From a virus: DNA of 64,000 bases. Positions 33,036 to 41,593 of this stretch are shown in pieces; positions within the stretch are counted from its first letter, which is position 1; each line of letters begins with the position of its first letter. The notes beneath the pieces were generated by a model. That model ran no database searches. It was not told where the DNA came from and saw only the letters and a program-made list of their open reading frames with translations. The position numbers were made by a program, and so were the translations under genes. The stretch covers positions 124,001-188,000 of IMG/VR virus record IMGVR_UViG_3300049460_000121, one strand, 5' to 3'.

Positions 33036-34511
33036 TTATGCCCGATCAATCGCGTAGTGGATGTTGGATTCGAAGCGCGCCCACAGACCCACGTCTCCGT
33101 TCTCCAATTCCACCATGGTAGCATACCGCCCAACCTTGTCCGACTCGCGCCATGTCACGACCTTCACGCTCTTCACGTCAGGACCGAGTGCCGCCAGCTG
33201 GTTTCGGGAGATAATGTCGCTACCGAGGATTAATCGAACCTTGGCTTCGTACGGTTTTGGTTCAGCATTCTCTTTCTCGAGGTTGAAAACGGGCTTCACA
33301 TCGATGTACTTCGTGATTTGCGTCACGAGGGGTTTCAGTTTACGGTTGCCCTTAGTGTCCTTATCCTCATAGATTAGGTCGGTAATCTCGGTGAGGACAA
33401 AGTACTTGTCGCCATTCCGTATATTTTTCAACGTCTTACGGAGTGACTGCCAAACACTGGCTTTCCGGAAACCAAGACCCACTGGAGTTTGCTCAACCAT
33501 TACCGGTGTCTTGTCGCTATTGACAGTGTCGAGCCGTTCCTGTCCCTCGAACAAGAAGGTGGTCCCGTAGGTCCGAACTTCGTTGTAGATCCGTGCAGAG
33601 AAGATCGTGTCAAGGTGGCCGATCATCAGACGACCACGCTTGACAGAATCACGCTTGATTGCGCTTTTGCGCAATGCTTCCATGATCGGGTCGGGCTCAG
33701 TCACCAAGCATACACCTAGGAAGTTGTCCGCATACCGCTTGCCCGGTAGGTCATCTTCCTTATCCTTGGTGCCGTGCGTCCCCACGTAGTAAACGTGATG
33801 ACCAGTATCTTCCACGAAATCCTCTTCCGTGGTGGAGAAGTACCAACGAGGCGCTTGAAGGATACGCGGCACTTCCGACTTCTGATTCCAGTAGCCAGCA
33901 GCGTCACGTTCTTCGCGGATGTCCCCGAGCTTCTTCTGAGACAGCGCCAGACCACGAGTGGCCAAGGTGTCTGCACGATCGTTCCCCGGATGGCCGTTGT
34001 GGCCCTTGATCCATTCCAGGGTCAGCACATCGCAATGTGCCGTCATCTTCTCGAAGATCGCCTTGACCTTCTCCCAAGTAGGGCGGTACTTGATCGGTTC
34101 GCCGGTGGAACCAACCCAGCCGCGCTTAGCCCACTTGTCTACCCACTGAGTCGTGCCTTGCACCACAAAGCGGGAGTCAGAGAAGATCTTGACGGTCTTC
34201 AGTTCAGGATGTTCTTCAAGCCACTTGAGGGCTTCGTACAACGCCCACAGTTCAGCTTCGTTGTTGCTGCCCATGACCATGTTGCCGCCAGTCAGGTCGT
34301 GGTAGTTCGTGACGGTCACTTTACTGGCAACCGTGCCTTCGAACTGATAACCCAGTGCCGTCGGAACAACCTTCGGATTACCGGTACCACGCTTTGGCTC
34401 CTCATTGAGGAAAGTGTAAGCGTGAACGCCCCAACCAGCGTGCCGCGTATGCATCAGGTACCCAGCATCGCAATAGACGATGGCACTGATCGCCATTGTT
34501 TCAGTAGTCAT
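33036..34511 (-). CDS. RNase HI-type protein with long C-terminal extension (491 aa)
   Basis: The N-terminal about 190 residues are a type 1 RNase H, which cuts RNA in RNA-DNA hybrids, for example to remove replication primers. All key residues are visible: Asp15 (VYCDAG), Glu85 (SNNEAEL), Asp112 (FSDSRFVV), His171 (IKGHNGHPGN) and Asp181 (DRAD). Bacterial RNase HI is about 155 residues; here about 300 more follow, with a mixed alpha/beta composition and no motif I know. The start has GGATA upstream. Together with the UvsX-like gene and Rad50-like gene it suggests a recombination-replication module; phiKZ has an RNase H in a similar position. Confidence 0.85.
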   Translation of the reverse strand: MTTETMAISAIVYCDAGYLMHTRHAGWGVHAYTFLNEEPKRGTGNPKVVPTALGYQFEGTVASKVTVTNYHDLTGGNMVMGSNNEAELWALYEALKWLEEHPELKTVKIFSDSRFVVQGTTQWVDKWAKRGWVGSTGEPIKYRPTWEKVKAIFEKMTAHCDVLTLEWIKGHNGHPGNDRADTLATRGLALSQKKLGDIREERDAAGYWNQKSEVPRILQAPRWYFSTTEEDFVEDTGHHVYYVGTHGTKDKEDDLPGKRYADNFLGVCLVTEPDPIMEALRKSAIKRDSVKRGRLMIGHLDTIFSARIYNEVRTYGTTFLFEGQERLDTVNSDKTPVMVEQTPVGLGFRKASVWQSLRKTLKNIRNGDKYFVLTEITDLIYEDKDTKGNRKLKPLVTQITKYIDVKPVFNLEKENAEPKPYEAKVRLILGSDIISRNQLAALGPDVKSVKVVTWRESDKVGRYATMVELENGDVGLWARFESNIHYAIDRA

Positions 34512-34571
34512 GCACTATATCCAGTAGGTTAGCAGTATAATTCCTACACAATGAGAAGCCCCTGTAAAATG

Positions 34572-34874
34572 TTACTTCGTGCAGGTCTGCTTCCGTGCCA
34601 GCTTCTTCAAGTCAGCTCGTAGGAGGTCGATGTGTGCGTTAAGGCGATCAACCACGCCCTGGTCGTCGCCCTCCACTAAGTCATCCAAAGATGGCTTGTC
34701 TGGGATGATGTAGGTACCACCCGAATGGCAGGTCACCACCTTAGGGGTCTTGACGACTCTCTTCGGCCTTTCGATCTGGTTATAGATCGTTATCGAAGTA
34801 GGTTGGGGCGTGAGTAGTTGGCACGACCCCAACATGAGTGTCGTGCAAAGCAATAACAGTTTTGGGCGGATCAT
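34572..34874 (-). CDS. Lipoprotein, candidate outer-membrane spanin (100 aa)
   Basis: A signal peptide with lipobox is clear: MIRPKLLLLCTTLMLGSC, predicting lipidation at Cys18 and anchoring in the outer membrane. A polar periplasmic part follows, ending in a helical segment (about residues 75-95). It directly follows (nine bases) a gene for an inner-membrane protein with a coiled-coil and Pro-rich end (34884-35291). That pair resembles Rz/Rz1-type spanins, which fuse inner and outer membranes at lysis. The endolysin lies 16 kb away, which is unusual for small phages but not for jumbo phages. A generic phage lipoprotein is the alternative. Confidence 0.55.
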   Translation of the reverse strand: MIRPKLLLLCTTLMLGSCQLLTPQPTSITIYNQIERPKRVVKTPKVVTCHSGGTYIIPDKPSLDDLVEGDDQGVVDRLNAHIDLLRADLKKLARKQTCTK

Positions 34875-34883
34875 ATCGTGGCC

Positions 34884-35291
34884 TTAATCTGTCGCCTTCA
34901 GTCTTCCGATGGCATACTCTTTTAGAGACTGTTTCTTCGGAGGCTGGCCAGCGGTTGGACGGTCAGGTGGTGGCGGTGAAGGTGTTGTGGGGACAGTGGG
35001 ACGCGCTTTAAGGCGGCCTTCTAATACGCTGATCAAGAGTTTCTGATCATCGTTTGCTTTCTTGATTTCTACCATCTCTGTTGTCAGTTTGGTGTTTCTG
35101 GCGTGCGTGAGGTCGGCCACGACTTTGACATAGTAGAAAAGAATGAACATTACCAGCAAGCAGGCTGCCAGTCCTGTAGCAGCCTTATTAGAGAGCAGTA
35201 ACTCCTTAACACCTTTATCCCGCAACACGATCTCTTTCAGAAACGGAAAGAGTGATTTTAAAACAAGCAGTATCGTGTAGAGAAGGGACAC
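34884..35291 (-). CDS. Inner-membrane protein, candidate inner spanin (135 aa)
   Basis: There is one strong membrane helix at about residues 37-58 (ATGLAACLLVMFILFYYVKV) and a weaker N-terminal hydrophobic segment (about 3-20). The helix is followed by a charged coiled-coil-like region (about 60-95) and a proline-rich stretch, TTPSPPPPDRP, then a short helix. An inner-membrane anchor with a periplasmic coiled coil beside a lipoprotein gene is the layout of an i-spanin/o-spanin pair. Two membrane segments would be odd for a spanin; a holin-like or envelope protein remains possible. Confidence 0.5.
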   Translation of the reverse strand: MSLLYTILLVLKSLFPFLKEIVLRDKGVKELLLSNKAATGLAACLLVMFILFYYVKVVADLTHARNTKLTTEMVEIKKANDDQKLLISVLEGRLKARPTVPTTPSPPPPDRPTAGQPPKKQSLKEYAIGRLKATD

Positions 35292-35331
35292 ATCAGGACT
35301 CCTTTTGGGTGCCTAAAAAATACTATGTCTT

Positions 35332-35345
35332 CTTGGTAAATGTAC
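35332..35345 (-). promoter_or_regulatory. Candidate promoter element near 35291 operon
   Basis: Minus-strand ACGTACATTTACCA lies about 40-55 bases upstream of the ATG at 35291. It resembles the TACATTA elements at other operons. The intergenic gap 35292-35401 also holds the divergent plus-strand start region. Confidence 0.35.
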
Positions 35346-35401
35346 GTGTTTCAAACACGTTCCTGGTTCATACCTTTCGCCGTAGCGCTTAGAGGTGATT
35401 C

Positions 35402-36718
35402 GTGAAGAGTTTTAAAGGGTTCGCCCACATCGGCGCTCAAGCCGACAACAGAGATCATCTAGACGCACCGGTGGGTGAGCTGTCAGCACTCTCCCACACG
35501 TTTACGCGTGATCAAACCAAACACACCAGCGGTGTCAACCCAGGCTACATGCTGCGTGGTTTCTCCTATTACATTGACGACGTAAAGAATCAGATTCCTG
35601 ATACCGACGCGTTGAAGATGTTGGCCGTTATCGACTGGGTCTACACCAAAGCACGCCTGGGTACGTTGACCTCCGACGTCCTGTCTGTATCGACCGCCTG
35701 GATCACGGATCAGGCTGCAACGTACGACCTGAAAGAAACTGGCCAGATGGCCATGTTCGACACCAACAAGTGGGCACCGTCATTTTTGGTGTTCGCGCCG
35801 AAAGACGATCTGAACACACGTTGGAAGATCTGGTTCACTGAAGCGGCGTTCTTCAACCAGTTCGACGAATACCAGTTCAATCACATCAAGCCGTTGCTTA
35901 ACCTCGACGACTTCTTCCTGGACTACGTGAACCTCAAGCCTCTGCTTGCGGCCCGTACGCTCAGCGATTCGATCAACCAGGTAGACACCCTGCGTGGTGT
36001 GGATCCTGAGACGCGTCTGCGTGTGGACCCGTTTGACTGGATCGATCCCATCGACCGTGACCTCAAGATCCCTGTGGACTGGATGTCCCTGCTCTGGGGT
36101 GAGGCTGGCAACAACCTCGACGCCACCAAGGAATCCCTCGCTGCCTGGATCTTGGCCAACAGTACCCACACTCGTGAAGAGTGGGCTGTGATCTTCCCGG
36201 ACATCTTCACCTCGACGGAGTTGATCTTCGTTCCGATGTGGGATGAGTTCGCTGTTCCGGAACGTCCTCGCGAGTCGGGCATCTATCGTGGCGCTGGCAG
36301 CATGTTGGGTGGTATCGAGAAAGCAAAGCTGGTTTGCAAGGGCGTTAAGTACACCCCTCTGCACATCGCTACTGTGGCCAACGATTGCCCTACGCAATTC
36401 AAGTCCGTGCGCTGCGTCGTAGTGGGTGGTCCTGAGAACCGCGACGGCAAGACTGAGCTGATCGATCAACACCCGGATTGGCTGAACGTCCCTACCACAC
36501 ACGTCGACTTCATGCGGATGACTGAACTCACCCGTGGGGCTGTCATGTTGATCATGGAGATGTTGCAGTACGCCGAAGAGATGACGGCTACCACAGCGCC
36601 ACCTACCGGCTTCAACCGCACCATCCGCGATGGCGTGATGTACCTCTCCAAGACCTACCAGAAGTTTCTGTACCTGGTCGTGTGCAAAGAGAGCTTCGAC
36701 GAAACCATGGCGGGGTAA
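35402..36718 (+). CDS. Virion structural protein, probably tail/baseplate (438 aa)
   Basis: The start is GTG at 35402 with AGAGGTGATTC upstream (KSFKGFAHIGAQ follows). The protein is rich in aromatic and acidic residues (LDDFFLDYVNLK, DPFDWIDPIDRD) and has no membrane helix or catalytic signature. It is followed after three bases by the 251-residue coiled-coil protein gene, and the pair ends at a terminator. Neighbouring late genes on the plus strand are tail proteins, so I infer a baseplate or tail role. Family not recognised. Confidence 0.75.
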   Translation: MKSFKGFAHIGAQADNRDHLDAPVGELSALSHTFTRDQTKHTSGVNPGYMLRGFSYYIDDVKNQIPDTDALKMLAVIDWVYTKARLGTLTSDVLSVSTAWITDQAATYDLKETGQMAMFDTNKWAPSFLVFAPKDDLNTRWKIWFTEAAFFNQFDEYQFNHIKPLLNLDDFFLDYVNLKPLLAARTLSDSINQVDTLRGVDPETRLRVDPFDWIDPIDRDLKIPVDWMSLLWGEAGNNLDATKESLAAWILANSTHTREEWAVIFPDIFTSTELIFVPMWDEFAVPERPRESGIYRGAGSMLGGIEKAKLVCKGVKYTPLHIATVANDCPTQFKSVRCVVVGGPENRDGKTELIDQHPDWLNVPTTHVDFMRMTELTRGAVMLIMEMLQYAEEMTATTAPPTGFNRTIRDGVMYLSKTYQKFLYLVVCKESFDETMAG

Positions 36719-36721
36719 TCC

Positions 36722-37477
36722 ATGTCCAGAGTAACTCCACCTATTGGAGCGAAAGGACTCTTCAAGGTTCGTTCACCTTACGTGGTATCGGCTGCGGCTG
36801 TTTACTGGGTAGGTGCTGTTCGGACCTTTGAGGAACTGATCGCTGCCAAGATCGATCCGCTTGCTCAGGTATACGCTCCTGTCGGGATGGGTCAGCAGGA
36901 TTACAACTCGGACATCGTTGAAGGTGCACAGGTCATCACCCTGTTGTCCTTCGTCCGGCCACCGCTCCACATTCCAGATACGTACATTCTGGAATATCCG
37001 AACATGTCCATCGTTCCACACTCGTGGATCGTGTGTACAGTCAGCTGTGGGATCCTTCCGGACACCTACGACCTGACTCGGATGCAACAGACGGTAGCGA
37101 TTGCTGTGTCGGAATACACAGGCGTTCAATCGACTGTGACTATCACGACCGCGCCGACGACTGACTCGGTAACGGAAGCAGCTTACCTCGAGGCGAAAGC
37201 TGTACGGGACGCTGCACTCGTGAACAAGTCTACTGACTTCGCTGATAAGCTGTTGCTTCAAGAACAGCTGGATAAGGCCAACAGCTACATCGCTGACCTG
37301 ACCACTATCATCGATCAGCAAGAAGTGACCATCGCGCAGCAGGCTCAAGATATCTCTGACCGGGATGCTACGATCCTGTCGCTACAACAGCAGGTTGCGA
37401 CGCAGGTGCAAACCATCGCGGACCGTGACGCTGAGATCATTGATCTACTACAACAGATCGAAGACCTGACACCGTAA
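36722..37477 (+). CDS. Virion protein with C-terminal coiled coil (251 aa)
   Basis: The first about 150 residues look like a beta-rich globular domain (strands LLSFVRPPLHIP, SWIVCTVSCGIL). From about residue 165 to the end there is a coiled coil with heptads of Leu/Ile (QQEVTIAQQAQDISDRDATI), suggesting a trimeric or dimeric stalk. It is coupled to the 438-residue gene. Such a layout is common in tail or baseplate proteins. Terminated at 37481-37515. Confidence 0.75.
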   Translation: MSRVTPPIGAKGLFKVRSPYVVSAAAVYWVGAVRTFEELIAAKIDPLAQVYAPVGMGQQDYNSDIVEGAQVITLLSFVRPPLHIPDTYILEYPNMSIVPHSWIVCTVSCGILPDTYDLTRMQQTVAIAVSEYTGVQSTVTITTAPTTDSVTEAAYLEAKAVRDAALVNKSTDFADKLLLQEQLDKANSYIADLTTIIDQQEVTIAQQAQDISDRDATILSLQQQVATQVQTIADRDAEIIDLLQQIEDLTP

Positions 37478-37480
37478 ACG

Positions 37481-37515
37481 GCATAGAGGCAGGGCACTAC
37501 GCCCTGCCTCTATGC
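37481..37515. terminator. Bidirectional terminator, perfect 15-bp stem, second copy
   Basis: The arms are identical to those at 24741-24775 (GCATAGAGGCAGGGC); the loop is ACTAC instead of TACGC. It lies between the convergent genes ending at 37477 and 37522. Confidence 0.75.
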
Positions 37516-37521
37516 TGCGAC

Positions 37522-37941
37522 TTAGGAGTATCCGAACTCGGCGAAGTTCATGGAGTGGTGATGAGGAATACCCCACACGCTACGCTCACCACTGAACAGG
37601 TTTGGCGATTCACCGTAAGCCACCATACCGCGGTAGACTCGATGCCAGTGCGCCAGCTTGTGCTTCAATGGATTGACCGTCCCGATCTTGCAGGTGGACT
37701 TCTCGATACAGAAGAGTACAGGCTGACCTTTCATCAGGAACGCACTCTCAACTTCTTCGATCGGACAGGTGAACACCGGCACCAGACCACATGCCAAGCA
37801 CGTACGTACCTGATCGAGATCCTTGGCATGGACGTAGTTACGGTCGCAAGCCTCAGCGTATTCCTGAACCGCTCTGTCCACGTCTACTTGAGTTTCCATC
37901 CACACTGGAATGGTCTTACCTTCAATGGTTAGTTTCTTCAT
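37522..37941 (-). CDS. Hypothetical cysteine-containing protein (139 aa)
   Basis: The likely start is ATG at 37941 (MKKLTIEGKTIPVW), inside the last codons of the Rad50-like gene, with GGAATTCGAG upstream; a longer frame to 37998 is possible. Residues about 45-58 hold CLACGLVPVFTC, then further Cys/His residues (FCIEKSTC, HKLAHWH), so zinc binding is plausible. The overlap with the Rad50-like gene (20 bases) implies coupled expression and perhaps a shared role in DNA repair. Family not recognised. Confidence 0.65.
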   Translation of the reverse strand: MKKLTIEGKTIPVWMETQVDVDRAVQEYAEACDRNYVHAKDLDQVRTCLACGLVPVFTCPIEEVESAFLMKGQPVLFCIEKSTCKIGTVNPLKHKLAHWHRVYRGMVAYGESPNLFSGERSVWGIPHHHSMNFAEFGYS

Positions 37942-40354
37942 ACTCGAATTCCACATGTTCGTTGTAAGGGTGAGGGTACTTGATGTTCCTGTCATCAATG
38001 ATGATGGTTTCAGAATCAGGGAAGGCCCGCTGGTTGTTCTGGTCGTGACTGATGATCAAGATCTGACTGAACCGATCACTGTCCACCAAGTCTTTCACCA
38101 GAGGGATGAGGTTGTGTGCGTGCGTCTCATCAAACGTCCGACCAGGCTCGTCCAAGAAGAGTGGGTACCCTGTCATGTTCAAGCAATAGTAGAGCGTCAA
38201 CACGAATGCACGGTTCACGATCTCAAGCATGGAGTCCGAACCATCGGCGATGTCCTTGCGGGGACGGTTCTCGTCAATGATCGGGAACTTGTAGTCGAGG
38301 TCTGCCCCTTCACGCTCAGGCATCTGGATGAACAACGGATGTTGCCACACACGTTTGATCATCTGGTTCACACCACCGACGATAGCACCGATTTGTGCGG
38401 TGATCTGTTCGGCAATCAAACCAGTCTTCGGCGACATTGCATCAGTCAGGTGTTTGTACGCCTGCTGCTCAATGAGCTTCTTCTCCAGTTGCTGCTCGAG
38501 GTCCTTCACGATCGTCATTACCAGATCGTCTTCAGCCAACGCCGTTTCGTTGATGGCTAGGGTCGTCTGGAGTTTGGCAATCTCCTCATCCGCCATGACC
38601 TCAGCTTCGCGATCCAAGTAAGCGATCAGCTTGAGCTTCCAGTCTTCTACCTTCTCCTCGATATCACCGTACCACTGAGCAAAGAGAGTGTCGTACTGAC
38701 GATCCTCTTTGACGTCCCGCAGTTCCAGGTCAACCTTCGTACGATCTTCAAACGTCGTGCGGTAGCTCTTGAACAACGCATCACGCTGAGTAGTCAGGTC
38801 ATTGAACCCAGCCCCCTCACGCTCGTAGCTTTCCAACGCGTTCTTGATCTCAGTGATCCGCTTGTTCAATGCAGTCGACTTCTCGTGCAGGGTTACTGCA
38901 CGCTCGTACATTGCCAGCTTCTCGTAGAGACCACGCCCCAGATCGAAACCACCCACGCTATCCAAGTAAGCGAACAAACCAGGATGTTGTTGGATGTATC
39001 GACGACGCACATCTTCCAAACCTTCAAACGCTTTGAAGTTACTGTCAGCATCAGCCAGCTCGTCAGCCAGTGTTGCTACTTCAACCGAGACGGTCTTGAT
39101 GAAGTCATCACCCTTCTGTTGGCGTTCACGCAGTTCACCAACTTCGGTAGGGTTGATCCCAGGCTTGAAACCATGCTGACACGAAGGACAGGTCACGGTG
39201 TCGCACCGTTCGATCTGGTGCAGTCGTTCACCAATGGTGTTCAACAGATTGTCGGCTTTGCTGAAAGCGATCTGACGCGATGTCAGGCGGTCAGAGATGG
39301 CCATCAGTGTATTGTGCGTCATCCGAGTAGCCGGAAGTTCAGCACACGCAAAACGCAACGCTTGAATCACAGCGTCACAGCGTACAATCAGCGAAGGATT
39401 GATGTCGATGGTGAACATCGGCAAACTGTCCAGTTGATCGGTCAGGGCTTTGTGTTCATCGGTCAAGGCATCGGGGTCAACCGACATCAGACTCTTGATA
39501 CGTTCCAGCCGCTGATTCAAATCGGCGAGGTTAGATCCCCGCTCTTCTTGTACGGCTTTCAAGGCAGTCGAACGAGCGGTCAAGTCTTCAACCAAATCGT
39601 CGTAGGTCTTACCGCCTTGCAATAGACGCGGGTATTCCATCCGACTGAACACGTCGAACCCATTGAACAGAGCGTTGTACTCGTCCTGTAGGTCAGCCAT
39701 GCTGATGTAGTCACCCTCACTGCGAGGGATAGCCATCAATGAACGGATCTCAGCTTTCAGGGTAACGGCTCGAGCACGCATCTCGATAGCGTCATCCGGT
39801 TCCAGCAAGCGTTTACGCTCATCGTTGAGACGACCACGCAAGAACACCACCACGGAAGAGGCAGCTGAGTAGCCTTTACGGAAGCGTTCGAACTGACGGA
39901 AGGCAAAGCTGAAGTCCGACTCAGACATCCGAGCAATCCAATCCCGACGCTGCAATGCATTCAGCTCGGTGAACTTGGTCTTGCCGATCACGAAGTCGTG
40001 GATATCGCGAGTGTAGTTGAAATACTCCTTACAGAGCTCCAACTGAACGGTGATCGTATGACCCTCGTTCTTTTCTTCCCCGTCCACGATGAAGGAGTAA
40101 TACATCTTCTGGTCGTAGCGCTCGATAATGACAAACTTACGACCGCGATCGTGGATGTGAACCTCACGGCTACCGCCTGGGTTGAAGTCATGCTTCAAGT
40201 CAGCAGGCAGTGGAGAGAAGCCGATAGACAACAGACTACTCTTTCCGGAACCATTCGTCCCCAGCACCATTTGAATGCGCTTGGTTGGACGGATAACAAT
40301 AGTAGGCTTAGTGAGCCGGTGGCATTTGTGAATGCGAATGTAATCGTAAAACAT
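37922..40354 (-). CDS. SbcC/Rad50-like recombination ATPase, T4 gp46-type (810 aa)
   Basis: This SMC-like ATPase works with an Mre11/SbcD-type nuclease to process DNA ends. Visible parts: Walker A GTNGSGKSS (residues 32-40); long coiled-coil arms from about 170 to 640, interrupted by a zinc hook TCPSCQH (about 386-392); then the C-terminal ATPase half with a signature-like DGSDSMLEIVNRA and Walker B PLFLDEPGRTFD (about 730-742). Length is between T4 gp46 (560) and SbcC (about 1050). No nuclease partner gene is in this window. The gene is divergent from the spike operon; the 46-base gap holds both start regions. Confidence 0.85.
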   Translation of the reverse strand: MFYDYIRIHKCHRLTKPTIVIRPTKRIQMVLGTNGSGKSSLLSIGFSPLPADLKHDFNPGGSREVHIHDRGRKFVIIERYDQKMYYSFIVDGEEKNEGHTITVQLELCKEYFNYTRDIHDFVIGKTKFTELNALQRRDWIARMSESDFSFAFRQFERFRKGYSAASSVVVFLRGRLNDERKRLLEPDDAIEMRARAVTLKAEIRSLMAIPRSEGDYISMADLQDEYNALFNGFDVFSRMEYPRLLQGGKTYDDLVEDLTARSTALKAVQEERGSNLADLNQRLERIKSLMSVDPDALTDEHKALTDQLDSLPMFTIDINPSLIVRCDAVIQALRFACAELPATRMTHNTLMAISDRLTSRQIAFSKADNLLNTIGERLHQIERCDTVTCPSCQHGFKPGINPTEVGELRERQQKGDDFIKTVSVEVATLADELADADSNFKAFEGLEDVRRRYIQQHPGLFAYLDSVGGFDLGRGLYEKLAMYERAVTLHEKSTALNKRITEIKNALESYEREGAGFNDLTTQRDALFKSYRTTFEDRTKVDLELRDVKEDRQYDTLFAQWYGDIEEKVEDWKLKLIAYLDREAEVMADEEIAKLQTTLAINETALAEDDLVMTIVKDLEQQLEKKLIEQQAYKHLTDAMSPKTGLIAEQITAQIGAIVGGVNQMIKRVWQHPLFIQMPEREGADLDYKFPIIDENRPRKDIADGSDSMLEIVNRAFVLTLYYCLNMTGYPLFLDEPGRTFDETHAHNLIPLVKDLVDSDRFSQILIISHDQNNQRAFPDSETIIIDDRNIKYPHPYNEHVEFEYEETNH

Positions 40355-40420
40355 GATTTCTCAGCTCCGGGCCTTTCTTCTGTACAATAATCGCAGTGTG
40401 TGAAACTTTACGAGGTATTC

Positions 40421-41290
40421 ATGGCCAAGGCTTCAGTATTTAAGATGGTGGGCGTTGGCGTCGTCGCTAACAACAAAGAACTCATGTCGAAAGAGATCGA
40501 AGTTACACCGACCGAATGGCTGCCGATGCACGATGGAGAGATGGCTTCCAACGGCGCACAAATGAAACACAAAGCCAAAGACATCGACGGGAACGAATCT
40601 CAAGGCATGATCTTGACCGATCAGGTGGTGAAGGCTACGTGGCTGCCTGGCGGGTCTAACCGTCTAAGCGCCCCTGACGTACGTCGTGGTGTCCATGTCG
40701 AGCTGTGGGCCACCGCAGACGCCGACAAGTACTACTGGAAGACCATGGGGCTGGACGACAACCTCCATAAGCTCGAAACCATCATTATCGGCATCAGTAA
40801 CACCACCGATGAGAGCGTTAAAGACCTCACGCCAGAGAACATGTACTGGATCGAGTTCTCGACGCACACCAAGCGACTGGCCTTCTGCTCGAGCAAGTCC
40901 AACGGTGAAGCGTACCAGCACGAACTCTGGATCGACACCGACGCCAATGAGTTCATGTACACCGATGACATCGGTAACCTGGTCAACGTGCAATCTAAGG
41001 TGAATCTGATCCACCTTCAGAACGCCAAGGGTACGTACATCAAGATCGATCAGAAAGACATCAAGATGTTTGCCCCTCAGGACATGTTCGTTGACATCAA
41101 GAGAAACATCGACGTCAAGGCGGGTAAGAACATCACGGTCAAGGCTGGTAACGACATCGACGTCGAGGCGACTCAGAACCTACGCACCAAAGGTGGCGTG
41201 TTGGCCAGTATCGATGGCGGGGGCAGCAAGATGACCTTGACCGCCGCTGGTACTACCCTCAAAACTCCGAAATTCACAGGTAGCCGCTAA
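40421..41290 (+). CDS. Baseplate spike protein, gp5/VgrG-like C-terminus (289 aa)
   Basis: This is the membrane-piercing spike at the tail tip. The first about 200 residues form an OB- and beta-like domain; from about residue 205 short repeats appear (VDIKRNIDVKAGKNITVKAG, then IDVEATQNL), the pattern of the triple-stranded beta-helix in T4 gp5 and VgrG. There is no lysozyme domain. The ATG at 40421 has GAGG upstream; a GTG at 40400 would add seven residues. It overlaps the PAAR gene by one base (TAATG), consistent with an assembled spike and tip. Confidence 0.75.
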   Translation: MAKASVFKMVGVGVVANNKELMSKEIEVTPTEWLPMHDGEMASNGAQMKHKAKDIDGNESQGMILTDQVVKATWLPGGSNRLSAPDVRRGVHVELWATADADKYYWKTMGLDDNLHKLETIIIGISNTTDESVKDLTPENMYWIEFSTHTKRLAFCSSKSNGEAYQHELWIDTDANEFMYTDDIGNLVNVQSKVNLIHLQNAKGTYIKIDQKDIKMFAPQDMFVDIKRNIDVKAGKNITVKAGNDIDVEATQNLRTKGGVLASIDGGGSKMTLTAAGTTLKTPKFTGSR

Positions 41291-41556
41291 TGCCTCTGAT
41301 CTCTCTCGTAGGGCAGTCACAAGCCGGAGGCGTCATCACCGGGCCTGGAGCACCGACTTGGACCGCAGAAGGCCTCCCAATGTCCTTGCTGGGCGATGGG
41401 GTGATGAGTCACGCTCCTGGTATCCACCAAGGACCCGTTATGGTGACGGCAACCTCCTGGATGACCATCGATGGTATCCCAGTCGTTATCCAAGGTTGCG
41501 CTGCCAACTGTGGACACACGGCGAATGGTAATCCATGGTTCGACCTTCCCATGTAG
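41290..41556 (+). CDS. PAAR-repeat tip protein (88 aa)
   Basis: This small PAAR-type protein should cap the spike and sharpen it. It has the usual length and Gly/Pro-rich short strands: GVITGPGAPTW, DGVMSHAPGIHQGPV, IQGCAANCGHTANG. His and Cys residues (His in MSHA and CGHT, two Cys) could hold the tip metal ion. The start codon overlaps the stop of the spike gene. Followed by a perfect 10-bp hairpin. Confidence 0.75.
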   Translation: MPLISLVGQSQAGGVITGPGAPTWTAEGLPMSLLGDGVMSHAPGIHQGPVMVTATSWMTIDGIPVVIQGCAANCGHTANGNPWFDLPM

Positions 41557-41562
41557 GGCATA

Positions 41563-41586
41563 CAGGCTGGGGATGGCCCCAGCCTG
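41563..41586. terminator. Bidirectional hairpin terminator
   Basis: CAGGCTGGGG (41563-41572) pairs with CCCCAGCCTG (41577-41586), flanked by GGCATA and CTTATGC. It lies between the convergent genes ending at 41556 and 41594. Confidence 0.75.
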
Positions 41587-41593
41587 CTTATGC

